Origin: Gemmatimonadota bacterium
Lineage (GTDB): Bacteria > Gemmatimonadota > Gemmatimonadetes > Longimicrobiales > Gaopeijiaceae
Length of the DNA stretch: 64,000 bases
Reading direction: 5' to 3'
Assembly: GCA_013002885.1 (NCBI GenBank)
Contig: JABDLS010000033.1
Span: 1-64,000, forward strand
Part shown: positions 45,575 through 54,275 of the stretch, piece after piece
How positions within the stretch are numbered: position 1 is the stretch's first letter
Layout of the letters: the number at the start of each line of letters is the position of its first letter
Position numbers and translations under genes: made by a program
Notes under the pieces: generated by a model
What the model saw: only the letters and a program-made list of their open reading frames with translations
The model's database searches: none
What the model was told of the DNA's origin: nothing

Positions 45575-46759
45575 ATGAGCCAGCGGTTTCCCGAGGGGGT
45601 CGACACGTCCGACGTGTCGGCCCCTTCGCTATTCGAGCTGGCCCGGGTCTACCTGGGTATCTCCCTCATGGGCTTCGGGGGGCCCAACGCCCACCTGGCG
45701 CTCATGCTCGACGAGGTGGTGGAGCGTAGAGGGTGGCTCACGAAAGAGCGCTTCGTCGAGCTCATGGCGGTGACCAACCTTCTGCCGGGGCCGAACTCCA
45801 GCGAAGTCGCCATCCATGTGGGATACACTCAGCGGGGATGGCCGGGAGCGCTTGCGACGGGGCTCGCCTTCCTCCTGCCCACCTTCTTCATGGTGACGGG
45901 TCTCGCGGCCCTCTACTTCCGTTTCGGTACACTGCCCGAAGTGGAGTCGATCTTCTGGGGGCTGCAGCCGGTCATCGTAGCCATCGTCGTGTCGGCGGGA
46001 ATCAAGATCGGACGCGCGGCCATCGATACGCCGGGACAGCTGGCCCTGGCGGGAGTGGGGGCGGCGGTGAGTCTCGTGTCGGGCCCCGCCATCATTGTGG
46101 CGATGGTGATCGCAGGGGTGCTCTTCGCCGGGATGGGTGGGCGGCGGGAAGGGCAGTCTTCTCGCAACACGATCGGGGCCCTCGCCCTCCAGGCCAGCGC
46201 TGGAAGCGCCACGGCCGCCACGGCGGCGCTCCCGGCGACCGCCCTCACGGTCTTCCTCACCCACCTCTGGATCGGTGCCGTCCTCTTCGGGGGCGGCTAC
46301 GTCCTCGTGGCGCTCCTCGAGCCCTACGCCGTCGATCAGTACGGTTGGCTCACGTCGGCACAGTTCCTCGACGGCGTTGCGCTGACCCAGGCCGTTCCGG
46401 GTCCCATCTCGACGTTGTCGGCCTTCGTGGGCTATGCCGCGGCGGGCGTACCCGGGGCCATCCTGGGCACGGTCGGCATCTACCTGCCGGCCTTCGCAGC
46501 CGTTCTGCTCACGGCGCCCCGACTCGAACGCCTGAGGGATGTGCCGGTGGTGAAGGCAGCGTTGCGTGGTGTGGTTCCGGTAGCCGCCGGCGCGGTGCTC
46601 GGGGTCGGCGCTTCCCTTGTAGCTGCGGGCGTGAGAGATCCGGTGGCCGCTTTGTTGGCGTTGATGGCGTTTGTCGCCGCCGTCTGGAAGAAGGTGCCGG
46701 CGCTCTGGCTCATGGGCGTCGGGCTGGCTTTCGGTGTGGGGCGGGCGCTGTTCGGCTGA
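45575..46759 (+). CDS. chrA: Chromate transporter (ChrA/CHR family, two-domain)
   Basis: A 394-residue membrane protein made of two homologous halves, the long-chain CHR form. The N-terminal half has LGISLMGFGGPNAHLALMLDEVVERRGWLTKERFVELMAVTNLLPGPNSSEVAIHVGY, the C-terminal half GAVLFGGGYVLVALLEPYAVDQYGWLTSAQFLDGVALTQAVPGPISTLSAFVGY. Members export chromate and possibly sulfate-like anions; whether this one gives chromate resistance cannot be told. It starts 11 bp after pckA, probably in the same transcript. Confidence 0.92.
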   Translation: MSQRFPEGVDTSDVSAPSLFELARVYLGISLMGFGGPNAHLALMLDEVVERRGWLTKERFVELMAVTNLLPGPNSSEVAIHVGYTQRGWPGALATGLAFLLPTFFMVTGLAALYFRFGTLPEVESIFWGLQPVIVAIVVSAGIKIGRAAIDTPGQLALAGVGAAVSLVSGPAIIVAMVIAGVLFAGMGGRREGQSSRNTIGALALQASAGSATAATAALPATALTVFLTHLWIGAVLFGGGYVLVALLEPYAVDQYGWLTSAQFLDGVALTQAVPGPISTLSAFVGYAAAGVPGAILGTVGIYLPAFAAVLLTAPRLERLRDVPVVKAALRGVVPVAAGAVLGVGASLVAAGVRDPVAALLALMAFVAAVWKKVPALWLMGVGLAFGVGRALFG

Positions 46760-46778
46760 GCGCCCACCCCAATCGCCG

Positions 46779-47969
46779 TCAATCCGGAATCCGCCGCTCC
46801 CGCCTCCGCCAGTAGCCCAGCCCCAGGAAGGCGGCGATGGTGAGCATCGACGCCGAACTGGCGTGCCGGGGAACGCCTGGTCCGGGGTCGTCGATGCCTT
46901 GCAGGCGCTCGATCCTGCTGACCATCCATGCGCCTGGCGCAACGCCGAAGGTGTTTTCGAAGGCGACATCCACCTCGGCGTCCGAGGTCCAGAACGCCTC
47001 GAAGGCCTTCTCGCCGAACTCCTCCTCCAAGTCGGAGAGGAGGGAACGAAGTCCCTGCACCCAGGTGCGTACTCCAAAGATCGAGCCCACACCGGTGGCA
47101 GGCGATCGCCGCACGATCTCGGCCTGCTGCTCGGTGATGAGCGTGCTCGCTACAGGGTCCGAGAGGAAGGCGCCGCAGGCGTCCTCGAGGCCTGCCAGGC
47201 AGCGATCGAGTGTGTTGCCGATGTCTCGTCTCGCGAGGTAGTCGAGGCCCAGCGGGCCCCGGCGGCGCATCTCGTAGTCCGAGAGAGTGAAACTCCATCC
47301 CTCGAGCGTCGCGAGGTGCGATGTGGCAGGCTCGAAGGCGAACTCGATGGCGCCGCGCTCGAGCCACTCCTGGACGCGCTCACCGGGGAAACCGTACGCG
47401 AGGTAGAAACGGCAAGGGCCGAGGTCGTCGCCGTAGGGGGTCGTCCGATTGTCGGTACCCACCAGGCGTCGGCCGAGGACATCGGCCATGTACCCCGAGT
47501 CGCCGACGCGTACCTGCATGCAGTAGTCGACCCCGTCCCGTGTCCCTACGTAGGTCTCGGTTCTGTCCCGCGGTGAGAAGGCCCCGTCTTCCCTCCGGTG
47601 ATCGTGCGCCTGCACGACGTAGCCGAAGGTCATGCCGGCGCGGTTTCTACCTTCCACCTGGTCGGCGACGCGCCGGTGCATGCGCCGGAGCTGGGCGTCG
47701 ACGGCGTCACCCGCTGAGGGTGCGAGGACGGCCACGCCCCCTTCCGCCACGTCTACCACTCGCGTCGACAGGGAATCCGCCCACAAAGACCGGAACAGGA
47801 CCCCGGAGGCGACCCGAACCTCCCTTTCCAGCGCGTGGAAGCGGATCTCCTCCGCTGTGCGAACGCTCGCGTCACGCCCTTCCACGTGCTCCGGAGGCAG
47901 GCGCCAAGCCGCCACCACCAGGCAGCCTACGGCCATGGAGGCCAACCACTTCTTCATCCCAAACGCCAT
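46779..47969 (-). CDS. Exported protein with C-terminal membrane anchor, function unknown
   Basis: ATG 47969 is fixed by GGAG six bases upstream and lies inside the preceding gene. The 396-residue product has a signal sequence (WLASMAVGCLVVAAW), a long extracytoplasmic region and a C-terminal helix SMLTIAAFLGLGYWRRRER, a tail anchor. I recognise no family. It shares DRCLAGLEDACGAFL with ACLAGESEACG in the gene just upstream, in the same relative place, so the two are likely diverged paralogues. As the last gene of the GntR/ABC operon it may be cargo, regulator or partner of the ABC exporter. Confidence 0.7.
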   Translation of the reverse strand: MAFGMKKWLASMAVGCLVVAAWRLPPEHVEGRDASVRTAEEIRFHALEREVRVASGVLFRSLWADSLSTRVVDVAEGGVAVLAPSAGDAVDAQLRRMHRRVADQVEGRNRAGMTFGYVVQAHDHRREDGAFSPRDRTETYVGTRDGVDYCMQVRVGDSGYMADVLGRRLVGTDNRTTPYGDDLGPCRFYLAYGFPGERVQEWLERGAIEFAFEPATSHLATLEGWSFTLSDYEMRRRGPLGLDYLARRDIGNTLDRCLAGLEDACGAFLSDPVASTLITEQQAEIVRRSPATGVGSIFGVRTWVQGLRSLLSDLEEEFGEKAFEAFWTSDAEVDVAFENTFGVAPGAWMVSRIERLQGIDDPGPGVPRHASSASMLTIAAFLGLGYWRRRERRIPD

Positions 47970-49105
47970 CTCGTACTCCTCATGGCCAGGGCTGCGAAAA
48001 GCAGCGTCCACAGAAAAGCGCGCCCAGAGCTGGGAACCAGGGGTTCGAACGCGTCGGGCCGGTTGGCTACCAGCTCGGCCTGCCATCGGGTCAGCAGCTC
48101 GTCGATGGACGAGCCAGAGGCATACTCCAGGGCCTCGGTCGGCGTCATCCCCGGATGCTCGGCGAGGCGCTGCCAGGATCCCTCTCCACCCTCGGTCAGC
48201 GCCAGAGCCACCAGAGACTCCCGAACTTCGAAGCTGAGAGGCGCGAGATCGTAGGAGAACTGAAGCAGGAACTGGTCGCAGGCCGAGATATCATCCGTTT
48301 CGGTGCAACGAGACCGCAGTGCCGCGGCATCGCGGCGGTAGAAGAACCGCCCGGTGACCCGAGCTCGACGCTCCTCCGGCGTGTACCATTCCGCCAGTAG
48401 CTCGAGGTTTCGTTCCCGCGTTGCTTCGTTGTAGACCGTCAGTGCCATCGCCACGCCGCAGGCTTCGCTCTCTCCGGCCAAGCACGCACGAGTCACCATG
48501 GACGACGTGGTGGCGACCTGCCGATAGATATCTTCCCAAGGCACAGGGTCCAGCGCGTTTCCCCGTACCCATTGGCCGACGTAGGAGCGGTTGGCTCGAA
48601 GATCATGACTCGCCGCTCCGGCGATCAGCCGACGGACGTCCCTTTTCACCCGTGCCCGAGGAATCCAACTGTCCTTGTAGAGGACATGACCACCCCCCTC
48701 TAGGTGGATGGGCAGCGGCTCCCCCCAGACCTGTTGGTATGCGAAGACCGAGCGGGCGAGGGCCGCGCTCCCGCCAAGGTGGGCAAAGCTCTCTTCCCAG
48801 ACTTCGCGGAAGAGTTCGGATGTCTCGTCGGCCTGATCGGCCGGCGTCAGCACCGTCAGGTCCGCGATCCGGAGAGTGTCCACTCGTGTATTGGCAGCTG
48901 CGGCCAGCCGTCGGGCGTCATCCTCGAAGGCCCGTCGCTCGTCCACTGCCCTGCGCGCCTTCTCCAGCAGGGGGGTGAGGCTGTCGATCCGGGCCCGAAG
49001 GACTTCGGCGGAGTCGGGCGCAGCCTGAGCGGAGACCTGTGCCGTGGCTCCAGCCGAGGCGGCTACGAACGCGGCCAGAATCACGCTCTTCATGACCCTA
49101 GACAT
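47954..49105 (-). CDS. Exported protein with C-terminal membrane anchor, paralogue of its neighbour
   Basis: A 383-residue protein starting at ATG 49105 (or 49093). A signal peptide ends near AGATAQVSAQA; a helical stretch (RARIDSLTPLLEKARRAVDERRAFEDDARRLAAAA) is probably coiled coil; the middle has ACLAGESEACGVAM shared with the downstream gene; the C-terminus is a helix with a basic end (AFLWTLLFAALAMRSTRWRLG). No family is recognised and no catalytic motif is visible. It overlaps both the permease gene (8 bp) and the downstream gene (16 bp), so translation of the set is coupled. Confidence 0.7.
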   Translation of the reverse strand: MSRVMKSVILAAFVAASAGATAQVSAQAAPDSAEVLRARIDSLTPLLEKARRAVDERRAFEDDARRLAAAANTRVDTLRIADLTVLTPADQADETSELFREVWEESFAHLGGSAALARSVFAYQQVWGEPLPIHLEGGGHVLYKDSWIPRARVKRDVRRLIAGAASHDLRANRSYVGQWVRGNALDPVPWEDIYRQVATTSSMVTRACLAGESEACGVAMALTVYNEATRERNLELLAEWYTPEERRARVTGRFFYRRDAAALRSRCTETDDISACDQFLLQFSYDLAPLSFEVRESLVALALTEGGEGSWQRLAEHPGMTPTEALEYASGSSIDELLTRWQAELVANRPDAFEPLVPSSGRAFLWTLLFAALAMRSTRWRLG

Positions 49106-49787
49106 CGATCAGCGACCAGCTGCCGGTGAACACCTCGAAGGGGCCTGGCGCGTAGGCCATCCACTGGATCACGCTCTCCACGACGTGCACTCGCGAGAAA
49201 TAGACGACGTAGTAACCAAGGACGTCGTTGGCGATGGCTCCGAAGACCAGGAGGCCGAGAATGCTCCCCACGACCCACAGCGTCGTCTTGACCGTTCCGG
49301 CAGCTGCGGCAAAGAAGGCGGCGTACGCCAGGAGAATCGCGAACAGGAAGCGGACGGCCAGCTCGTTGGGATAGGCGTTGAGGCCTTCGGGGAGGCTGAT
49401 GGACGCCACCGCCACGTGCGATCCCAGCCACATCCCGAGCACGGGCACGACGGCGAGCGTCGCCCCGGCCAGCATCTTCTGGAGGGTGTACTCCCATCGT
49501 GTCATGGGGAGGCTCAAGGCGTAGACGTGCTTGAGCTGGTGGTCCCAGTTCCAGGCCGAGAGCGCCAGGGTGATTCCGATGCCGGCGGCCAGGAGGGGAT
49601 AGAAGATCAACCAGGCCTGGAAGCCTGATACGAAGCGATAGGCTTCGAGACTGGGGACGTCCATTCCGGGCACGGCGCTCCCGAGGCCGTGTACCGCCAG
49701 GAGGGGCAGCGCGAAGGACGCGACGACCAGGAGCGCGAGAACGTGCCGGATCTGCTTCCAGTGGAGGAAGAGCAGTGACTGATACAT
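49098..49787 (-). CDS. ABC exporter permease
   Basis: A 229-residue membrane protein starting at ATG 49787, with GGAG upstream, two bases after the ATPase stop. Six helices are visible: residues about 14-32, 57-82, 100-130, 140-165 and two near the C-terminus, with SLPMTRWEYTLQKMLAGATLAVV typical of ABC-2-like exporter permeases. It works with the ATPase encoded upstream; a homodimer or a pairing with an unknown second permease is possible. Substrate unknown; in YtrA-regulated operons such exporters usually answer to cell-wall or peptide stress. Confidence 0.82.
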   Translation of the reverse strand: MYQSLLFLHWKQIRHVLALLVVASFALPLLAVHGLGSAVPGMDVPSLEAYRFVSGFQAWLIFYPLLAAGIGITLALSAWNWDHQLKHVYALSLPMTRWEYTLQKMLAGATLAVVPVLGMWLGSHVAVASISLPEGLNAYPNELAVRFLFAILLAYAAFFAAAAGTVKTTLWVVGSILGLLVFGAIANDVLGYYVVYFSRVHVVESVIQWMAYAPGPFEVFTGSWSLIDV

Positions 49788-49789
49788 GG

Positions 49790-50701
49790 TCAGCTCCCGT
49801 TCGTGTGTTGGGGCCGCGACGAGCGGAGCAGCTCGACGAAGCCTTCTTCCAGATCGAGGTCGATGACGTCGCGGACGGTGGCGCCCACGCCGTCGAAGTA
49901 GTGGCGCATGGGAGGCTCCCAGTCCCGGACGATCCACGTTTCGAGCGAACCGGCGCCGTTGTCCCGTCGGCGGCTCAGCAGCGTGAAGGGAGCGGCGTCG
50001 GTCGCCTCCGGGGCGTCGGCGATGCGCAGCCGCTTGATGCCGTTCTTGAAGCGCTGCATGGGGAGCTCCGCCACGAGGCGGCCCTGGTCCATGACACCGA
50101 CCCAGTCGCAGATGCGTTCGAGTTCGTGCACCAGGTGGCTCGAGATGAACACCGTCGCGCTGCGTTCGGAGACGTAATCGAGGACCGCGCTGAGGACGTC
50201 CCTACGGACGACGGGATCGAGGCCGTCGGTGGGCTCGTCGAGGACCAGGAGGTCCGGCCGCTGTGAGAGGGCGAGGAGGAGGAGCAGCTTCCCGGTCTCC
50301 CCCTTGGACATTCGGGAGATCTTGCGGCTCGGATCGACGCTCAGCCGAGCCATGAGCTCCGCCGACCATCCCGGATCCCAGTTCTCGAAGAACGACGCGT
50401 GGACCTTCACCTGCTCGGCCACTGTGAGCGCGGGATACACGTGCGGGCGCTCGGGCACGTAGCCGATGCGGGCAAGGATCCGCTTCATGTCCTTCGGCAC
50501 CGTATGGCCGAGGACGGAGATCTCACCCCGGTCGGGCTTCAGCATCCCCATGAAGGTGCGGATCGTCGTGGTCTTCCCCGAACCGTTGGGCCCGAGGAAA
50601 CCGTAGATCGAGCCCACGGGGACGTTGAGCGAGATGTCCTTCAACTCGAAGGACTTCCCCGCTCTCCAACTCACCCCGCTGAGTTCGATGGCGCTATTCA
50701 T
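49790..50701 (-). CDS. ABC exporter ATP-binding protein
   Basis: A 303-residue ATPase: Walker A GPNGSGKTTT, Q-loop region ARIGYVPERPHVYPALTV, a signature reading RMSKGETGKLLLLLALS instead of LSGGQ, Walker B LLVLDEPTDGLD, and the H-loop SSHLVHELERI. The MSKGE signature and the 80-residue C-terminal extension are typical of exporters of the YtrB/BcrA kind. It overlaps the GntR gene by 8 bp and is followed at once by its permease. Confidence 0.93.
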   Translation of the reverse strand: MNSAIELSGVSWRAGKSFELKDISLNVPVGSIYGFLGPNGSGKTTTIRTFMGMLKPDRGEISVLGHTVPKDMKRILARIGYVPERPHVYPALTVAEQVKVHASFFENWDPGWSAELMARLSVDPSRKISRMSKGETGKLLLLLALSQRPDLLVLDEPTDGLDPVVRRDVLSAVLDYVSERSATVFISSHLVHELERICDWVGVMDQGRLVAELPMQRFKNGIKRLRIADAPEATDAAPFTLLSRRRDNGAGSLETWIVRDWEPPMRHYFDGVGATVRDVIDLDLEEGFVELLRSSRPQHTNGS

Positions 50702-51083
50702 GGATCTCGACTCCTATCTCTGCGTGGAATGCACGCGCGATCTCATCCGCCCCGATGCCCAGTCGTGCCGCGTCGATGAGGAGCTTGCGGACCAGCTCCT
50801 GAGCTCTCGTCGCCCGCTCCTCGTCCCTCAGGAAGGGGGAGACTTCCTGAATGAACGTCCCCTGACCGTGACGCATCTCCACGAAGCCGTCGGCGGCAAG
50901 GTCGCGGTACGCTTGCACCACGGTCGCGGGATTCACGCGAAGCTCCCTGGCCAGCTTCCGGACCGAGGGCAGCGCTTCACCGGCAGCCAGGTCGCCGGCG
51001 GCGACGGCCACACGTATGCGGGCGGCGATCTGCTCGTAGAGCGGTGTCGGACTCCGCGGGTCGATCTCGTCGAACATCGTCAC
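50694..51083 (-). CDS. GntR-family repressor, YtrA subfamily
   Basis: A 129-residue regulator. Residues about 10-80 are a GntR winged helix (PLYEQIAARIRVAVAAGDLAAGEALPSVRKLARELRVNPATVVQAYRDLAADGFVEMRHGQGTFI); the short two-helix C-terminus (ERATRAQELVRKLLIDAARLGIGADEIARAFH) marks the YtrA subfamily. Members repress their own operon, usually with an ABC exporter. It starts within the ATGA overlap with the small membrane protein and sits directly before the ATPase; the palindrome at 51483-51504 is its probable site. Confidence 0.93.
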   Translation of the reverse strand: MTMFDEIDPRSPTPLYEQIAARIRVAVAAGDLAAGEALPSVRKLARELRVNPATVVQAYRDLAADGFVEMRHGQGTFIQEVSPFLRDEERATRAQELVRKLLIDAARLGIGADEIARAFHAEIGVEIHE

Positions 51084-51454
51084 GGGTGTTCTTCACGCCG
51101 CAGCCAGAACAGTCCCCCGGCCAAGGCGAAAAGCACGGTGGCCACGAGGAGAAGAAGCGAGATGGGCCCCAGCGCGGAACCGGGGCCGCCGGTGAGGCCG
51201 TCGAGTGCACCGAGGAGGATCTCCCACCAGAGGATGCCCGACGCGACGACGGCGGCGCCGAAGTTGGCCATGGCCCGGTCCCTGGCACCCCCGTCGTGAC
51301 GGAAGGGGACGGCGATGGCGGCGAGGAGGGGCACCGCCACGAAGGGGGAGACGTTCTCCCAGTCGGTGACGTGGGCCAGCAGAGCCCAGCTCGTCAGCGC
51401 CTGCGCCAGGATCTGTGCCAGCGCGGCACCCGTCCATCCTCGGGTTGATTTCAC
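51080..51454 (-). CDS. Small four-helix membrane protein, first gene of the GntR/ABC operon
   Basis: A 124-residue membrane protein of no family I recognise. Helices are at about 12-28, 36-50, 65-85 and 95-117 (ALGPISLLLLVATVLFALAGGLFWL), ending with a charged tail RREEHP. It overlaps the repressor by 4 bp. Place and size suggest an accessory to the exporter, perhaps a sensor in the membrane or a DUF-type permease partner; no direct evidence. Confidence 0.65.
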   Translation of the reverse strand: MKSTRGWTGAALAQILAQALTSWALLAHVTDWENVSPFVAVPLLAAIAVPFRHDGGARDRAMANFGAAVVASGILWWEILLGALDGLTGGPGSALGPISLLLLVATVLFALAGGLFWLRREEHP

Positions 51455-51482
51455 GGTGGGTGTCGGCCTTGTCTGTGTGTCG

Positions 51483-51504
51483 GTGTACTAGTCAACTAGC
51501 ACAC
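51483..51504. promoter_or_regulatory. Probable operator of the YtrA-type repressor
   Basis: GTGTACTAG (51483-51491) and CTAGCACAC (51496-51504) are inverted half-sites, matching at eight of nine positions, around a TCAA spacer. The site is 29 bp upstream of the operon's first gene and its centre reads TTGACT on the minus strand, a possible -35. Imperfect palindromes of this kind next to the promoter are typical for YtrA-type GntR regulators. The kinase gene on the other strand could also be affected. Confidence 0.7.
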
Positions 51505-51579
51505 TAAAACAGTCCGGAAATTCTGCGCAAGAGTTTCGTTCGTCTTGTCGGAGGCGGGTGCTTTCTCTAACGTGGCCGC

Positions 51580-52827
51580 GTGAACAGCGAACCAGCCTCC
51601 CCCGCCGCGGCCTCGTCCGACGCGGATCGACAGTCCACCGACGAGCTTCAGAAGGCGCTGGGTGACGACTTCGAGGTGATGCGTCGCCTGGGGCGCGGCT
51701 CCATGGCGACCGTCTACCTGGCGAAGGAGCGGTCGCTGGGTCGCTTGGTGGCTGTGAAGGTCCTTCTCCCGGGCCTCGCCGACGACGAGGAGGCCAGGCG
51801 TCGTTTCGAGCGCGAAGCCAAGTCTTCGGCGTCCCTGGTCCACCCCAACATCGTCCAGGTCTTCCGGTTCGGTCGGCTCCCCGACGAGACGCCGTATCTG
51901 GTGATGCGGTTCGTGAAGGGACGGACCATGGAGGAGCGCCTGAAGGCCGAAGGCCAGCTCCCGGCGAGCCAGGCACGCAAGGTCCTCGCCGATGTCACCT
52001 CAGCGCTCGCGGCGGCGCATGCCCGTGGGATCGTGCACCGTGACGTGCGGCCGGCGAACATCCTGTGGGATCCGGAGACCGAGGCCGCGCACCTCACGGA
52101 TTTCGGTATCGCCGCCCTCCTGGAGACTTCGGGCGAGGAGGCCACTCGGATCACGAAGACGGGCCAGATGGTGGGCAACCCGCGCTACCTGAGTCCCGAG
52201 CAGCTGCTCGATCAGGATCTGAGCGAGCTCTCCGACATGTACTCGGTGGGCATCCTGGGCTACGAGCTCTTCACGGGCGACGGGCCCTACGAGGCCAAGA
52301 CGAACACCCAGTGGATCACCGCACATCTGACGCAGGACCCGAAGGATCTGACGCGGATGCGGCCCGACATTCCGGCGGAAGTCGCAGCCCTCCTGGTGCG
52401 GTGCCTCAACCGTGAGCCGAAGCACCGGCCGTCGGCGGCGGATGCGGCCCGGGTTCTCTCGGGTGACCCGAGTCGGACCGGCGGTCAATCCCAGGCGCGC
52501 ACCGGAGGGATCGAAGATCCGGCGACCATCGACGAGCTCTTCACCCGCAACGTCCCGCGCATTGTCGGCGTCGCCGGCGCAGCCGGCCTCGGACTGATCG
52601 GACTGTCCGGGACATTGGCGGATCTGGATGTCCTCCCCCGGGTCGTCTTTCTCTTGACTCTACCGTTGGCCGCTTGTGGCGTCATGGCAGCGACGGTGCT
52701 CGGGTGGTTCCATGGCGAGAAGGGCAGGCAGCAGTCGAACGTGCTCGAGTGGCTCCTTCTGAGCCTCATCGGCATCGCGTGGGTCATGGCCAGCGCGTGG
52801 ATCATCTTCGCCTCGCTCTCGACATGA
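51580..52827 (+). CDS. Membrane-anchored Ser/Thr protein kinase with Arg in the catalytic loop
   Basis: A 415-residue PASTA-less bacterial Hanks kinase from GTG 51580. The kinase (about 25-300) has LGRGSMATVYLA, the ATP-binding Lys in LVAVKVL, HRDVRPAN at 153-160 with Arg157 where the usual catalytic-loop Lys stands, TDFGIAALL, and an activation segment with TRITKTGQMVGNPRYLSPEQ. Two to three helices at about 325-410 (VVFLLTLPLAACGVMAATVLGWF, WLLLSLIGIAWVMASAWIIFA) anchor it with no large sensor outside. The substrate is unknown. It overlaps the M24 peptidase by 4 bp. Confidence 0.9.
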   Translation: MNSEPASPAAASSDADRQSTDELQKALGDDFEVMRRLGRGSMATVYLAKERSLGRLVAVKVLLPGLADDEEARRRFEREAKSSASLVHPNIVQVFRFGRLPDETPYLVMRFVKGRTMEERLKAEGQLPASQARKVLADVTSALAAAHARGIVHRDVRPANILWDPETEAAHLTDFGIAALLETSGEEATRITKTGQMVGNPRYLSPEQLLDQDLSELSDMYSVGILGYELFTGDGPYEAKTNTQWITAHLTQDPKDLTRMRPDIPAEVAALLVRCLNREPKHRPSAADAARVLSGDPSRTGGQSQARTGGIEDPATIDELFTRNVPRIVGVAGAAGLGLIGLSGTLADLDVLPRVVFLLTLPLAACGVMAATVLGWFHGEKGRQQSNVLEWLLLSLIGIAWVMASAWIIFASLST

Positions 52828-54242
52828 TGCCGAACCGAAGCTCTTTCACCGTTCCTCTCCTTTCCACGCCCCTCGCTAGGACCTCCGGGCTGGTGCTCGC
52901 TCTGGCGGTCCTCCCGGCGGGGCTGGTCGCCCAGTCGCCTGCGCCCGTCCCCGAAGAGGCTCCTGCTCGCTACCACCCCCTCCCGCCCCTCCGGGAGCAG
53001 GCCAAAGAGCAGCAGGCGTGGCTCGAAGCGCGCCTCGAGCGTGTCCTGCCGGCGCTGATGGCCGAGTACGACGTGGACATGTGGATTCTCTCCATGCGGG
53101 AGTACGCCGAGGATCCCGTATTCTGGTCCGTCACGGCGCCGACGACCTTCGCCGCCCGCCGGCGCTCCATCTACGTCTTTACGCGTCAGCCAGACGGTAG
53201 CCTCGAGCGTCTGGCGTTGGGGGGCACGAGCCAGGGTGGCGTCTTCCAGGCGTTTCGTTCCACCCGGCCGGCGCCGACCCAGCCTACGGGTGAGCTGGTT
53301 GGCAACGAGCAGTGGAACCTCCTCCGCGAGCTCGTCGAGGACCGGGACCCGGGCAACATCGCCCTGAACATCGATCCGGTGTGGGCTTTCTCAGACGGAC
53401 TCCACGCCGGAGAGGCCGAGGCGCTGCTCGAGGCTCTGGGGCCCGAGTATGCGAGCCGGGTGAAGCGTGAGCCGCTGCTGGCGATGAACTACATATCGCT
53501 GCGCCTTCCCGAGATGATGCCCCGGTACCGGAAGATCATGGAGAGCGTGCACGCCATCATCTCCGAGGCCTTTTCCAATTCGGTCATCACCCCGGGCGAG
53601 ACGACCACCGAAGACGTCGTGTGGTGGATGCGCCAGAAGCTCCGGGACCTGGGCTACACGACCTGGTTCCAGACGTCGGTGGACGTGCAGCGGGCAGGGG
53701 AGATGCCGTCCGATGGGCCGGTCGTCATCCAGGAGGGCGACCTGCTCTGGACCGACTACGGTGTGGTGGCGCAGAACCTCCACACCGACACCCAACACCT
53801 GGGATACGTCTTGCGGGACGGCGAGATGGCACCACCGGCGGGGCTCCTCCAATGTCTGGCCAACTCCAACCGACTCCAGGACATCCTCCTGGAGAACATG
53901 GAGCCAGGACTGACGGGCAACGAGATCCTCGCGGCGACCCTCGCTCAGATGCGCTCCGAGGGGATCAACGGTACGGTGTACACCCATCCCATCGGCGATC
54001 ACGGCCACGGCGCCGGACCGCTCATCGGTCGCTGGGATGCCCAGGAGGGCGTGCCTGTGCGAGGGGATGCCGTCCTTCTGCCCAACAGCTGGCACTCCAT
54101 CGAGCTCCAGGCCACGACCCCCATCCCCGAGTGGGGAGGCAAGCCGGCTTCGTGTCGACAGGAGGAAGAGGCCTATCTCGACGAGGACGGTGACCGACAT
54201 TGGGTCTTCCGGCGGCAGAGTCGACTCCATCTCGTCTGGTAG
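52824..54242 (+). CDS. Exported M24-family aminopeptidase (Xaa-Pro type)
   Basis: A 472-residue protein starting at the ATG of the ATGA overlap with the kinase. A signal peptide ends near LPAGLVAQ. The N-terminal half is the creatinase-type domain (LERVLPALMAEYDVDMWILSMREYAEDPVFW). The C-terminal pita-bread domain keeps the metal ligands: LLWTDYGV (Asp), LHTDTQH (Asp), HPIGDHGHGAGP (His), WHSIELQATT (Glu) and CRQEEEAYL (Glu). It should remove N-terminal residues before proline from peptides outside the cytoplasm, feeding the oligopeptide importer encoded elsewhere in the window. Confidence 0.88.
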   Translation: MMPNRSSFTVPLLSTPLARTSGLVLALAVLPAGLVAQSPAPVPEEAPARYHPLPPLREQAKEQQAWLEARLERVLPALMAEYDVDMWILSMREYAEDPVFWSVTAPTTFAARRRSIYVFTRQPDGSLERLALGGTSQGGVFQAFRSTRPAPTQPTGELVGNEQWNLLRELVEDRDPGNIALNIDPVWAFSDGLHAGEAEALLEALGPEYASRVKREPLLAMNYISLRLPEMMPRYRKIMESVHAIISEAFSNSVITPGETTTEDVVWWMRQKLRDLGYTTWFQTSVDVQRAGEMPSDGPVVIQEGDLLWTDYGVVAQNLHTDTQHLGYVLRDGEMAPPAGLLQCLANSNRLQDILLENMEPGLTGNEILAATLAQMRSEGINGTVYTHPIGDHGHGAGPLIGRWDAQEGVPVRGDAVLLPNSWHSIELQATTPIPEWGGKPASCRQEEEAYLDEDGDRHWVFRRQSRLHLVW

Positions 54243-54275
54243 ACGCGGCTCAGGCCGTTCCGGGCTCTTAGAACG

